A DNA stretch of 64,000 nt from Saccharum officinarum (Eukaryota; Streptophyta; Magnoliopsida; Poales; Poaceae), in NCBI GenBank assembly GCA_020631735.1, contig CM036223.1, positions 6,734,191 through 6,798,190 on the forward strand, in the 5' to 3' direction. Shown one piece after another: positions 20,318 to 32,293 of the stretch. Positions within the stretch are counted from its first letter, which is position 1, and every line of letters starts with the position of its first letter. A program made the position numbers and the translations under genes. A model generated the notes under the pieces. The model did no database searches and was not told the origin of the DNA. It was given only the letters and a program-made list of their open reading frames with translations.

Positions 20318-23300
20318 TGTAACAGAACCGCCCAATTATACGAGATTAAGTAAGAAAATCGACCAATGGCAGGATAATTTAACAAACTTAAGCCCGTATA
20401 ACCCGGTAGTCCGTGAAATCTCGACGGATTTCAAACCATTCCCATAACAGCCAAGATCGTACTAAGTTTAGCGGTCACCGTCATAAGTTACATAGAAGTT
20501 CGTGGCACAAAATACATCGGAGTTTAAACATAGTTATTACAAACCAGTTTCAAATAAAAGTAGCGGAAGCATTAGTTCAAAACACGCACACACACATTGT
20601 TTTGAGATAAAGTGCCAGCTCGCGATCATCTCCAGTAAAAGCATCAGGCGAGAAGTAGCGAATGACCATTGCCCCTGGTCCTAAGCTTCGCCATTGCAGG
20701 ATAGAGACAGTTGATACAATAGCCATAGTACATCTGTCCATCTGCAACAAGTGGGAACAAAGCCCTGAGTACGAGAAGGTACTCAGCTAGACTTACCCGT
20801 CATAAACCAGAAATAAAAGACACCAAGAAATCATGATAGGCTTTCTGGTGGGGTAGCTGACTCATTTGTAAAAAGGCATTTTTAGCATTTATGAAAACCT
20901 TTACAACAGCTATGCATCAAGTTAAATCTTTATTAACCTGTCAACTACATTTGCACCTGTACTAAAGTAACATGGAATTAAACAGGCAATGATAACCAAT
21001 GATCATTAACAACTTCCATTATGTCATAATTCATATAACTGTCCAAGTGTTCCATCAATATTACTACGATGAAGTAGCTCAAGTCAAGTGTTTACTATCT
21101 AGTGAACGATAGCGATCCGAATCGATTATTAACCAGCGGGTAAGTTATTCCTCACACAAACCTCACTCACCCGCTAAAGTGAGGTGTTGGTCACCGAGTC
21201 AACCATTCAGGTAAAGTCACGAGCTTGCCAGGAACCACTTGTACCCGGGGGCCGCCCGACTGCTCTTTGGCCTTATCATCGTGCCCCCGTATCCTGCCAC
21301 TACTGCTCCGGTACAGTGCGTTGCGGGCAATCCACTCGGCCCGAATAATCTCCTAGTTTCGCGGTCGGAAGGTACTTTATCCGGCCAGCTAAATGTGAGG
21401 CATGCGTTCAACATGACCCGAGGGACAACAACGGACGATCCTTAATCGACACAGACGGAAAACACTACAGTCCGAAACCCTGCAAGTTTCCGCCCGGTCT
21501 CAATTTCATTTCACACTTAGTTATACCATGACTTCATAGTCAACCAAACAGATCCAGGTAACCACCTATAGCTCGCAGGTGACAGGAAATCACCCGACTT
21601 CTACCGGTCTAAGCCAGCTAAGCATTGACTTGACTGCGGATACCAGGGTAACAAGGATAGGGTATAACGAAGGTAAGCAAGGTATAATGCAGCAACGTTT
21701 GCAAATAACTCCTAAATGTAATGCATCAAATTAAGTAAAGTTAATAATAAATTATTTGCAAACCGGGAGAGAAATGCTCCGGGGCTTGCCTCTCTCGAAG
21801 GAGCTCGGACGGTGATCGGGGCACTCCGGGAGATCTTCACCGACCTCTTCTTCGGCTTCGGTCACCTCCTGCTGCTGCGCCTCGATCTGCTCCTCTGGCT
21901 CCTCAGGTAAGACGACTGGGTTCTCGGTTTGCGATCCTGTATGATGCAATGTGCGTAAGTGAGTATGCAAGTGTGCATCGAAGGAGATGAATGCAATGAA
22001 TATGTTGAAATGCAAGGTAGTCAACATCATCCAAGAAACTATACACTACAAGCACATGTCATCTACTGCATTCTCTTTTACTACTATTATGTTAAGTTAA
22101 CCTACCTTATCAAATGCTTCAAAGATACACCAAAGCTTTACTAATTTCTTAATCACACTTAAAGCAACACTTGCTTAAACCCTAAGTAATAATAGTAGGT
22201 TTGAATAGCAACATATATTTATGATGCTCCTAAAAATCTAAGAAAATTACAGTAGCATAATACTACTCTAAACAGACTACCATAAAAATTTCATGGCATT
22301 TGGATAAGTAAACCATCATATACAAAAATGACAAGCTATAGCATAAAAATGAGCATGAAATTACTTTGTACTATGAAAAGTTTCAAACAACAGAATTAAT
22401 ATTTTTCCTAGATTCTTCATAGCATACTATGACTGTATAAAAATTATCACATGCATGTTTTATACAAAGTTTGCTCTCTAGCAAAAATAACAAAAATCAG
22501 CCATTAAAGGCACTTGAACTACACTTCAACATTTTTCTATAGAACAGGCATGAGATAAAATTTCCCTAGCAAGTACATGGCATAAAAAGATTAATAAACT
22601 TGGAATCATATTTTTCTGATTTTTTTAGGATTTATTAAGCAATTAACAAGAAAACAGCCATTTCAATAGTTAATTAAAAACTCTACAGAAAAGTATCTCA
22701 AATTTGACATGCAATAATTTCATATCATAGATCTGGTTCCATTGCATCTAGAGAAATTTATTTCATAATTCTTGGAGCTGAAATGACTGCTAAAAATATT
22801 GTCCAAAGCATTTTTATCAAGAATAATAAAAAGAAAATAGAAATGAAATTCTTTATACGACGCTGGGCCGGCCCGGGAAAACAAGCGGCCCACGGCTGTT
22901 CACGGCCTGCTCACGCGCGCGGGGAGAGAAGGGCGAGCCGGCCCGGCTCGGGCTTCGGCCCAAGGCTGGCCTGGCCCCGCGCGGTCGGGCGCGACCGTGG
23001 CCACGCCACGCCGGCGACCTTGGCCGCGGCAGCGCGGCGACTGCCAACGGCCAACGGCCATTTCCGGTCGCGAGCGGGCGGAGCGTGGCGCGCACGAGAA
23101 CCGCGACGAGAAGGCGAACCCGTTTTCGGTGCTAGGGAAACGAGAGGGGTAGCGGGGAGTCGCTTCCGCGGGAGGCCGCGCGCGGTGGCGCCATGGCCGT
23201 CGACGGCGAAAACACGGGGTCCGCACCTGCTGGGCTTGGAAGGCGGCAACAAGGTGCGCACGGGATGCCGGAGAAGGAGGCGAAGCTGGGTGTGCGAAGA

Positions 23301-24165
23301 GGAGAGCAATGGCGGCTCACCGTCGGCCAATTTGGCCGGCGGGTGCGGCGGTGGCGGTGCTCGCGCGGTGCGGCGTTCGTGCGGCAGCGAGCGGAGGAGG
23401 GCCGGGGTGATGAAATTCGGAATGGGGGAGTGGGTGCGGAGCGCAGGCGGCTTAGAAGAGCGGGGCGCGCGCTGGCGGGGGCCACCGGCGGCCAGATGGC
23501 GACGGCGAGCGGCGCATGCCGGCCACGGGGCGCGCGGCGTCTGTGCGGGCGCGTGCGTGTCGCGGCGCGCGCTGGCGAGCGGCCACGACGCGCGGGCGAG
23601 CGGGCGAGCGCGCGGTCGGCTGGACCGGGCCGGCTTCGGTCGCTGGGCCGGAAGTGGGGCGGCGGCCCGATAAGGCTGAAAAAGTGATTTTCTTTTCTAA
23701 ATAAAATTCCAGATTTTATTATTTGATTCAAATTCAAATTTTGAAGATGAAAAAGACATTTTCACAAATTGCCCCCAAAACAAAAGTTGTTCAAAATTTA
23801 ATTCTCTGCAACTTGGGTTAAGGAGCCAAATAAAAATTCCCAATAGATTTTGAATGGCAGAATAAAAGCTAAAATAGGGGATATTTTTGAATATTTTTAC
23901 TCAATATTTTTGAACAGGTTTTCGACAAAATTTGAGTCATCTAGCTGCTCCAAAAATTGAACTAAGGTTCCAAGTGATGTAAAATTTATAGTTGCAAGAT
24001 TTTTGGTGTAATGTGATTATCATATTAATATAGTTCATTACATATATTATTTTCAAGCTTTTATTTGATTCAAATTATAGCATTATCACACATGATTATG
24101 ATAACATGAAATGCCATGCAGTATGATTGCCATGCAAATGCATTGCGTAACACCGGAGTGTTACA
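20318..24165 (-). repeat. Complete 5' LTR (3.85 kb) of the H3-tail gypsy element
   Basis: On the minus strand it starts TGTAACACTCCGG at 24165 and ends TTCTGTTACA at 20318. The ends are TG...CA, with TGTAACA/TGTTACA as short inverted repeats. The length of 3848 bp is typical of Tekay/Del-type chromoviruses, whose LTRs often begin TGTAACAC; the lineage is inferred because no pol is present. Its 3' half matches the plus-strand fragment at 1-2158. The outer half is AT-rich except for a sharp GC-rich block at 22856-23686. The 3' LTR and nearly all of the internal region are missing. Confidence 0.8.
22856..23686. other. GC- and CpG-rich island inside the LTR
   Basis: About 830 bp of very GC-rich sequence with abrupt borders lies in otherwise AT-rich LTR DNA. 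All six frames are largely open (up to 296 codons on plus, 201 on minus). This is what GC-rich DNA without stops produces; none of the frames has a motif I know. It may contain the LTR promoter and transcript start, or a captured gene 5' end. Confidence 0.6.
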
Positions 24166-24325
24166 TACGGGTTACCCGTCGGGTGAGAATTACCCGGTGG
24201 GTATGGGTATGGAACTATTTTTTTACCCGCATGCGGGTACGAGTAACCCGATGGGTAAAATTTTGCGGGTGCGGATACGGGTATGGGTGGGCACTACCCG
24301 TCGGGTACGTACCCGTTGCCATCTT
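24166..24325 (-). mobile_element. hAT-like element remnant with GGGTAC-type subterminal repeats
   Basis: It is dense in GGGTA/TACCC motifs (TACCCGTCGGGTA and variants). Read on the minus strand it begins AAGATGGCAACGGGTACG, close to the (C/T)AGGGATGGCAACGGGTA ends of plant hAT elements. Its other end is cut by the LTR start at 24165. It interrupts CACTA transposase coding near 24326-24330, so the order of insertion was CACTA, then this element, then the gypsy LTR. Confidence 0.6.
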
Positions 24326-24329
24326 GACC

Positions 24330-25524
24330 TCAGGTACACATCAATGTCGTTTCCTGGTTGCTTCGGTCCTTGGATGAGCACTGGCATCAGAATGAACTTC
24401 CGCTTCATGCACAACCATGGAGGAAGGTTGTAGATGCATAGAGTAACAGGCCAAGTGCTATGGCTGCTACTCTGCTCCCCAAAAGGATTCAAGCCATCCG
24501 TACTTAAAACAAACCTTAAGTTTCTTGCGTCTTCTGCAAACTTTGAGAATTCTCTGTTGATTGATCTCCACTGGGACCCATCAACTGGGTGTCTCACATA
24601 TTGTCTACCTTACGGTCTTCTTTATGCCATCACAGCAACTTGCATGCTCTTTATTTCTGAACAAACGTTTCAAGCGTGGTATTATAGAAGCGTACCACAT
24701 CACCTTGGCAGGGATTCTCTTCCTCGAACGTTTGCCCTCAACATCACCAGGGTCATCTCGCCTGATCTTGTACCACGATGCATGGCATACCGGGCATGCA
24801 TCTAATTTCTCGTACTCCTTGCCGCGGTAGAGGATACAGTTATTAGGACATGCATGTATGTTCTGGATTTCTAATCCCAGAGGGCAGATGACCTATTTTG
24901 CTTTCGTACATAGTGGTGGGCAATTCATTTTCCTTCGGAAGCATCTTCTTTTGGATAGCCAGTAACTGCCCAAATCCCTTGTTGGATACACCATCCTTTG
25001 CCTTCCATTATAGTAATTTCAGTGTGGTACCCAACTTTTTTGCCCCTCTTCGGTGGTCGGGTATAGCTATTCCTGTGATCCTCTAGCATGCGCTTGAACT
25101 TCATCTTCTCCTTTTCACTTTCGCATTCTCTTTGTACATCACGGATAGCCTGACCAAGATCATTAGTGGGCTCTACCTCTTCTTCAGCTTCCCCCATTGC
25201 AGTATCATCAAAGGCACCGTATTCAACAAAACCATAAAAAATCATGTTGTCATCATCCCCTTCTTCTTCATCTTCATCTTCTTCCATTATAACACCTCTT
25301 TCTCTGTACTTAGTCCAAAAAATATAGTTTGGCATGAAACCAAACATGAACATGTGTTCATGAATTTTCTTTGGGCAAGAATAATCCTTCTCATTCTTAC
25401 AAAGAGCACATGGGCAGCGCATGAAACCATTCCGCGTGTTTGCCTTGGCCACATTTAAGAATTCATGCACGCCACTAATGAACTCTAGGGAGCGGCGGTC
25501 AGCGTACATCCATTGTTGGTTCAT
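24330..25524 (-). pseudogene. CACTA (En/Spm) transposase, TNP2-type, broken
   Basis: The N-terminal frame (25524-24925, 199 codons) has the transposase-associated region with NQQWMYADRRSLEFISGVHE, RNGFMRCPCALCKNEKDYSC and an acidic EEDEDEEEGDDD stretch. After a break the TNP2-like core follows: YRGKEYEKLDACPVC, IRRDDPGDVEG, then VDGSQWR, RNLRFVLSTDGLNPFGEQSS, WPVTLCIYNLPPWLCMKRKF and QGPKQPGNDIDVYLR. A frameshift and TGA stops lie between the blocks at about 24600-24640. The gene ends abruptly at 24330, where the hAT-like remnant begins, so the catalytic C-terminal part is absent. The product would cut CACTA ends; this copy cannot be active. Confidence 0.85.
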
Positions 25525-26859
25525 CTACATTATAGGATGTCCATCATATCAGGAACTTGTAATGACCCATATTATACAACATGCATGGTTAGTAGTTGAT
25601 TAAAAGATCCAAAATATCTATCAATCAACATGAATTTATTAAAGCCTTGATACAATGTAGACAATCCCAAATAGCACTAAACAAACTAAGCCTACAATGC
25701 ACTTCAGCAGAAGAAGGATTTTGCGACCAATTTCAAATAAAACAGATAGATCATCGATGGGCTTCTTCTGCTGGCTCACTGCCTCATCATTCACACTTGC
25801 ACTCTCATTAGCCTCCTTAGCTGCCTTAGCCGCCAGCTCTACAAGATATTCTTTGACACGCGTAGCATACTCTTTCTCCCAGTACCAACCGCTACATGAT
25901 CTAGTGCCATCTCACTGAAATTACAACACCAAATCAGAAGAACGTTAATCAAAATCATCAGGAAAAATGGCTACAAACCATAAACAAACATGACAAAAAA
26001 AACAACTCACATTGCGATTCGGACACGTGTAGAAGATACGACCCTTGTTGGGACACTCCATCACTCGGTACTCCAACACAATCTTCTTCTCACACTTGCC
26101 GCACATTACGAGAGGGAGGTCTGGCCTCAGTCGCTTACAGACCCCATGCGAGGCGAGGACACGGAAGCAGTCGCCATCTAAGACTCTCTATACTTATTTT
26201 CATCAACTACTATAAATTTCTCATTTTTTGAACCACGAAATTAAATAAGCCATATTCTAAAGAACCTTAAATTTCACTATTTTTAAACCATGAAATGAGG
26301 CAATAAAAGGTGCATACTAGTTTTCATGAGCTACTATAAAATTCCTTCATCTACATATGCAAACTATCAAGTAATTTTTGAGCTCACATTGTAAATTAAA
26401 AATATTTACCATTATTCCCAATCTAGAAAACCACAAGTTTCTCTATTTCAAGACCATAAAATGAGGCAATGAAAGGTGCATACTAGTTTTGATGAACTAC
26501 TATAAGCATCCTTCATATTCATATTCAAACTATCAAGTGATTTCGAGTTCAAATGGTATATAAATCAAACAAAAATCCACCATCATTCACAATCTAAAAA
26601 TCCATAAATTTCTCTATTTCTAGACCACGAAATGAGCCATGCTAGTGATGAAACATGAGAGGATGAAGCTGCTAACCTTTTTAGCACCGAAAATGTATGG
26701 TGGAATCGAAGGAGGTGTTGAAATAGCGGTCGGTGACGAGCAAGAACACAGGAGATGAGCAAGAACAGAGAGCTTGAAATGGTTCGGGCTGGAGGAGGAA
26801 GGAGAGAAAGTATATATATCAGAACCTGTAGTCCTGGTTTGTGGTACAAACCCGAACTA
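25525..26859 (-). mobile_element. 5' non-coding region of the CACTA element
   Basis: AT-rich sequence upstream of the transposase. At about 26195-26640 a unit of roughly 175 bp is repeated three to four times in tandem. Its marker phrase, ACCATGAAATGAGGCAAT in one copy, recurs near 26286, 26455 and, weaker, 26625, each followed by a CATACTAGTTTT-type segment in the better copies. No gene is recognised. Confidence 0.6.
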
Positions 26860-27148
26860 TAGGTGGACTTCTAATCCCAGTTAGAGCCATCAAACGATAT
26901 TAAAGCTTTAGCCACGGCTGGTGGCTCCAACCGGGACTGGAGGGTAACCTTTAGTCCGGGTTGGAGCCATCAACCGGGACTAAAGGTCCTCTCCTGCTCC
27001 CCTCCTGCAAAAGTTGTGTTTCTAGCCGTTGGGCAGGGGACTTTAGTCCCGGTTGGTATGTCTAACTAGGACAAATACTTTCTTTAGTCCCGGGCCCAAA
27101 AATAACCGGGACTAAAGGCTCAAACCGAAAGTCTGTTCTCTACTAGTG
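26860..27148 (-). mobile_element. CACTA terminal inverted repeat and subterminal repeat array
   Basis: On the minus strand the element begins CACTAGTAGAGAACAGAC at 27148. An array of TTTAGTCCCGGTT motifs in both orientations follows, with degenerate copies down to about 26860. This is the hallmark of grass CACTA elements, where the arrays bind the element's own proteins. The other terminus is not found in the window. Confidence 0.92.
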
Positions 27149-28860
27149 TTACATAATGCTTGATGTGCCTGAATCTGAGCTGCAAGTTAATTAATCCAAG
27201 GGGGTTGGCTAAGCCTAGCATATAGTTAAATTCCTACTTGGATGTTGTGGCACGTGCTTTTGCTAATAGCCTATTTATTTTTATTAGAGGCCTACAATAT
27301 TATTGCTAATTAGATGCATTCTTGTATTGGATTTGAGTTGATACTATTGCATCCATTCCATTTTTTCACGATCGTACCGTGAGGCATGTTTTTCGATAAG
27401 AGGAATTAGAGTTTGAAATAAGGACTTGCAAGTAATCCTAGGATTACCACAACAGTCTCAAAGACACACTAGAGCAGCAAGAGAGAAGCAAAAGAAAAGA
27501 TACAAGGACCCTCGGCCACAACACCCCCAATAGATTGAACCTAAGATAGAAAAAAGGCGTCAACGCAGTGGTAGCCTACACAACATCTGCCATAGAAAAA
27601 GACTAAAGTGACCTCGGTGGCAAAGCATCCGCCAAGGGGCAAAGCATTCGCCATAGAAGAACGGCGGCCAGATCGATATCCACCAAAAAAGATGAGACAC
27701 ACAAAGGGAGCGGTAAGGATTTCACTATGAAAGTCGAACCACAGCGACAAAGTATCCGCCAGAGAAGAGTCCTGCAACGACAAAGTATTCGCTCAGCGAG
27801 AATCAGCGACATCGGCGGCAAAGCACCCACCGGAGAAGAGGGGGCTCTAGAGGCTCGGCTGCGGTAGGGGGGCACGCGCCCCCTCCCGCCAGGTGGTAAA
27901 TCCGTCACTGATGAAAATGTTTAAAATATCTACAATACGCTTGATCCTCTCTAGATCATTTCTTTTCCTTCTTTCTTCAGACACCTCCCTCGTTCTCTTT
28001 CTCTCGAATCCTGGTAGCCACGACCACTGCCGTTCCATGACCGCAACTCATGCGCCCTCACCTAACAGCCCGTGCACCCTCCTCGACATTAGTGCTTCAG
28101 TGGTTGTGCGCCTTGACAGTTGTGTGCCCTCTCGATGGCCCACACACGCCCCGGTGCCCCCACACTCTTCCTCACGTCGGCTGGGGCAAATGTGACATGT
28201 GCACACTATGGGGTCCACAGGTGCGGGTTGGAGGAGGGTGAAGCTACTATTTAGCTCCATCCCGTACGAATCATATGTGAGAGCTCCAGCTTCCAAGAGC
28301 TAGTGGTGAAGCTCTGCCATAGGTCCTAAGTTTAGTTACTAGGCTGAATACGACATGCACATCAGCGCTAAGTCAGAATGTCATGTTGTCTTGTAGAACA
28401 ATTTGGATTTGAAGGCCGTCGGAGCCAGTGCTGAGATCCGGGGGAGACCAAGAAATGAAAAATAAAAAGTTTTGGATTAGGATGACACCACCTCCCAAAT
28501 TTAGAGACAACCTCTTTCGATTTTATCATCCATTTGAACTCCCATGCGCTGCTCTAAAATCAGCAGCTTCTCTTTTTGTGACCATGCCTCAATGGCTTCA
28601 TTAGCGTTTATTTTCATAAAAAAATATATAGTTATTATTCCACCATGACGTCTTTTTTTCTCCGTCATGCTCAGCACAATGCCCCTGCTGCTTTTGCACG
28701 TGTTGAACGAAGATAGTGGTGGTCACCTTAATTACTGTCGCGGCTGGCTGGCAGGCTGCCACATTGTTTGCCTCCCACACAATTTCTCCACCATCAGAAG
28801 CCAAGGAGACTCCTGCAATTCGATTTCGATCCCACCAGCTCAAGCGATTCATCTTCATCA
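27149..28860. other. Intergenic sequence with a repeated GGCAAAGCATCCGCC-like motif
   Basis: No gene is recognised. Between about 27615 and 27835 the motif GGCAAAGCATCCGCC occurs about five times with changes (near 27618, 27637, 27748, 27779 and 27816) inside an otherwise unremarkable stretch. Short open frames around 27893-28296 lack motifs. A phrase such as CCCGCCAGGTGGTAAATCCG near 27884 suggests degraded transposon material. Confidence 0.4.
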
Positions 28861-28871
28861 GTTCCCGCGGC

Positions 28872-28878
28872 TATAAAA
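28872..28878 (+). promoter_or_regulatory. TATA box of the intact DUF674 gene
   Basis: CTATAAAACC in a GC-rich setting, 109 bp upstream of the ATG at 28987. It leaves room for a start site near 28905 and a short 5' UTR. Confidence 0.7.
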
Positions 28879-28986
28879 CCAAACAAACGCGCGCACTCGA
28901 CGCCACCACCGTTTCCATCGTCTCCACCAGCACCCCGATTCATTCCCGAGATCGACCGACCGATCGACCCATCCACTGATCCAGCC

Positions 28987-29797
28987 ATGGGGTCCTCCAA
29001 GATCTCCCTCAAGCTCCTCATCGACAACAAGGCCAAGAAGGTGTTGTTCGCGGAGGCGGGCAAGGAGTTCGTCGACTTCGTCTTCAGCCTGCTGACCCTC
29101 CCCATCGGCGCCGTGGCGAAGCTCGTCTCCGCGGGCACCATGCACGGCAGCGTGGGCCGGCTGTACGAGAGCGTGGACCGCATGGGCGCGTCCTACCTGC
29201 AGCCGGGCACGGACCGCTCAGACCTGCTGCAGCCCAAGGTGCTGCACCCGGACGCCGGCGAGCTGCTCCTCCTCCGCGGCCGCGGCGGCGACGGCGGAGA
29301 CGGTGAGTCCCCGCTCGGCAGGTTCCGCCTCTACACCTGCGCGGGCTACTGCGCCACCGCCGCCGCCGAGGCCGGGACCACGTGCCCGCAGTGCAAGCTG
29401 CCCATGGCCACCGAGGTCGCCTTCGTCCTGCCGTACGCCGCTGCTGCGGCGGCTGCTTCCTCGGCGGCGGGCGGCGACGAGGGCGCAGGAGGGTACGTCA
29501 AGGGGGTTGTCACGTACATGGTGACCGACGGGCTCGAGGTCACGCCCATGTCGGCCATCTCCAGCATCACGCTCATCAACAAGTTCACGGCCGGCAAGGA
29601 CGTCGAGCTCGCTGAGAAGTTCGTCACCGTCGGCACCGACGAGGTTCGTTCTTGGACTGGATTGTCGCCTGTGTCTGTCAATTTTAATTAACTCACGTTT
29701 TTTTTACGGAATTGGCCGTCAGGGGATCGCTCTTCTCAAGGCCGTGCTGCGTTCGGACACTGTGCTCTCGGATGTCTTCCTGACGAGGAAGAAGTGA
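28987..29797 (+). CDS. DUF674 family protein, 2 exons, intact
   Basis: Exon 1 is 28987-29643 (219 codons), followed by a GT-AG phase-0 intron 29644-29722 and exon 2 29723-29797 ending in TGA. The product is 243 residues. The start has a good context (GCCATGG) and follows a TATA box. The protein opens with KISLKLLIDNKAKKVLFAEA (residues 5-24), the family signature. It then has a Leu-rich segment (FSLLTLPIGAVAKLVSAGTM, 33-52) and a Cys pattern CAGYC...CPQC (C118, C122, C133, C136) that may bind a metal. The conserved YMVTDGLEVTPMSAISSITL block covers residues 177-196 and the tail is VFLTRKK. An Ala-rich run (151-160) is a likely low-complexity insert. The function of DUF674 proteins is not known; the family is plant-specific and often tandemly expanded. 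Two broken relatives lie at 14.4 and 18.9 kb. Confidence 0.92.
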
Positions 29798-31403
29798 TCG
29801 ATCGATGCTCAACTGCCGATGCTTGTCGTCTTGCCGGGAGACGAACGACCCTAGTCGCTTCAGTTTCCTGAAATGCCATGTCTGCTTACTATCGTTTCTT
29901 CGCTGTATCTTGTTTCATTTCAGTCCTGGCTGCGTCTGTCAGTTTCAGATTGGTCATGCTCATGCTCGTAGGCACTATGAATCTAAAAAAAATGCTCGTA
30001 TGCACTTAGTTTGTTTTGATTAAGTACTACTGCCTTCCAGTTTGATATGTTATTGTGTGCATCTTAAGCTCTAATCATTGCTTTGGCTTGTTTTTTGCCC
30101 ATAAGAAAATATTCAGTATGCATTACATCGTTCCTAAAAATCGAAGAAAAAAAGATCAGTAACGCTTTCTGTTGAATGAAATCTCCAATGTTCAATGTAC
30201 TTTACGATGTACTGTGGCCATTCTATGGGGTGCCGGTGCTGTACGCCTGTACCTCGAGATACAACTATGAATGTACACTCTGAATTGCTCTGCTAAATAA
30301 ATAAATAAAAACTTGCTCGCAGGAGTCTACAATATCACATTGCCTATAAGAAACACTCCCCAAACTTCTTTAGAAAGAAACCTTTCCAACGCAATGCAAA
30401 TAACAGATCATATGCAAAATCATAGTAATATAAAGGTTCTCATAGAAGCCATTGCAGATCTTAACTAAGGAATCATGTTAATTAATCTGTACCAGCAGAA
30501 TATACATAGGGAAAAAAGTACCGAGTTTACTGAAAAACTACAATAAAGGTCTTTGTCGAAAGTACTGAAAAACACCAATTTCTGTTTCACCTTTTCACTA
30601 AGATGTCTGTTGGAACTCCCAAGTTAAATTATAATTTTACAGATCACTCGATGTAGGCCAACATATCAGCAGCAGAAGAATCACATTGTGAGGAAGGTGT
30701 ACTTTCAGTCTTTCAAGCCAACATTCTCTGTCAAAGCCATGTACTGCCTGTTCTATGAATATGTTAAGTAACTAGTTTCAGTAAGATGTCCAGATCGTTG
30801 TCAAAACCATAGCAAAACCAACACCATCCTGGTTTTAGGACAAAATGGGCTCCGATGAGTAAAGCTGAGGTCAGAACATCTATTGGAAGTTATGTGAGAG
30901 AACTGAGCTACTCTTCTGCTCTTATTCAAGCGCTCCAAGAGAACTGAAAAAAAGAGTCCCCGGGATGTCAACTCTGTAAGATGTGTTCAGATTGGCTGTT
31001 CATTTGTCAGAGACCTTGCTGCTATCTAAAACTCTTGGAGCATGCAAATCTGGGTACCGCAAATCGTTGTCCGCTGAAATCATTGAGAAACAGTGGGAAA
31101 CATCAGCATTTAATTTGGTGCAGCTTCTGAAAGACTGAAACATTTGCACAATCTCTATCAAGTGCTTAAAGGGACAACGACAGATGCAGATTATGAACCA
31201 TTTGCACAACCCCTGTTAAACTTACCAGAAAGCATTTGTTAAAGACACATGCAGCTTATGAAATTCTATTTGCACAAATATGTAGGACTACAACTTAGCA
31301 CAATCCTTTGTCATGTTATTGGCAGAAAGCACCGGGATGGGAAGGACTTCCTTGTCATGTAATTGCCTGATCTGATCTGAGAATTCTGAGCTGAAAGTGA
31401 ACC
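29798..31403. other. Intergenic sequence, no gene seen
   Basis: It holds the 3' UTR of the DUF674 gene (first few hundred bases) and the 3' flank of the convergent DUF569 gene. A short AAAT repeat lies at about 30292-30310. No element ends or coding motifs are recognised. Confidence 0.4.
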
Positions 31404-32293
31404 TCACCCACCTGGTGTGCCGTGGTTGAGGATGACGATGTCGATGCGGTCGTTGCCGATGGGCAGGTCGACGAGCAGGGGGCTGAGGTGTGCATAGCGG
31501 CCGGCGCGGACGCAGAGGGTGGTGCGGGTGACGTCCCTGCTGGCGCCGAGGCGGCACGCCAGCGTGAGCCGCAGCTGCATCAGGTTGTGGGTGTTGAGCT
31601 GCATCGTCCTCCACGCTCCCTCGTTCACGCTCCCGTCCGTCTCGCCGCGCACGTACCGGATCTGCCTCGCCACCTCGCTCTCCGTCAGCGGCCGCCGCCG
31701 CGCATGCGTCAGCTGTTCATCGCATTCGTCGCAGACATGATGACGATCATTATCTTCAGATTGAGAAGGACAGGAAGCGATCCGTACGTACGTACCTGGT
31801 AGGTGGGATCAAGGATGCAGGGGCGAGTCATCCGGATGGGCACGTTCTCGATGTCCCACTGCATCATGGTGCTGCCATTGTCTCCGGCGGAGGTGACGGC
31901 CCTGCGCCACCGGAGGTACCGGCCGTTGGCGCGGAGGTACCTTCCCGTGCCGCTGCGGATGACGAAGGTGGTCCGCCGCGGGATGGCCTGCCACAGCATC
32001 CCGGGAGGCGGCGGGGAGCCGCCGAGCCCGTCCTGCGCGGTGACCACGCCGTGGGAGGGCCCCGTGCCGGCCTGCACGCTGGTGGCCAGGAGGTACCGCC
32101 CGTAGGCGCCCCGGAGGAGCACGCAGGGCCCGCCGTCGGGCCCCGCCGCGTGGTGCACCGCCCACACCGCGTTGTGCACGCCGCGCTGCCCCGTCAGGCA
32201 CACGCTCGACCCGTCGGCGTCGGCCGCCAGGTACTTGCCGCGCCGCGCGCAGCACCGCAGGCGCACGAACCGTACCCCGTTGAACACGTCCAT
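31404..32293 (-). CDS. DUF569 family protein (fascin-like beta-trefoil), 2 exons
   Basis: Exon 1 is 32293-31796 (166 codons), with a GT-AG phase-0 intron 31795-31713 (83 bp) and exon 2 31712-31404 ending in TGA. The product is 268 residues. Exon 1 codes a beta-trefoil-like domain of the DUF569/actin-crosslinking type: FNGVRFVRLRCCARRGKYLA near the start, LLRGAYGRYLLATS in the middle, then TTFVIRSGTGRYLRANGRYL. Exon 2 codes the smaller C-terminal domain (ARQIRYVRGETDGSVNEGAW, LMQLRLTLACRLGASRDVT, DRIDIVILNHGTPGG). The role of these plant proteins is not established; the fold suggests ligand or actin binding, which is inference. The 3' end has a possible further donor (CCAG-GTGGGT) just before the stop, so a longer, spliced C terminus is possible. 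Confidence 0.88.

Noticed and set aside
22783..23673. 296-codon open frame on the plus strand
   Set aside because: It lies inside the gypsy LTR and its GC-rich island. Other frames of the same block are also open, and there is no motif, splice site or family resemblance.
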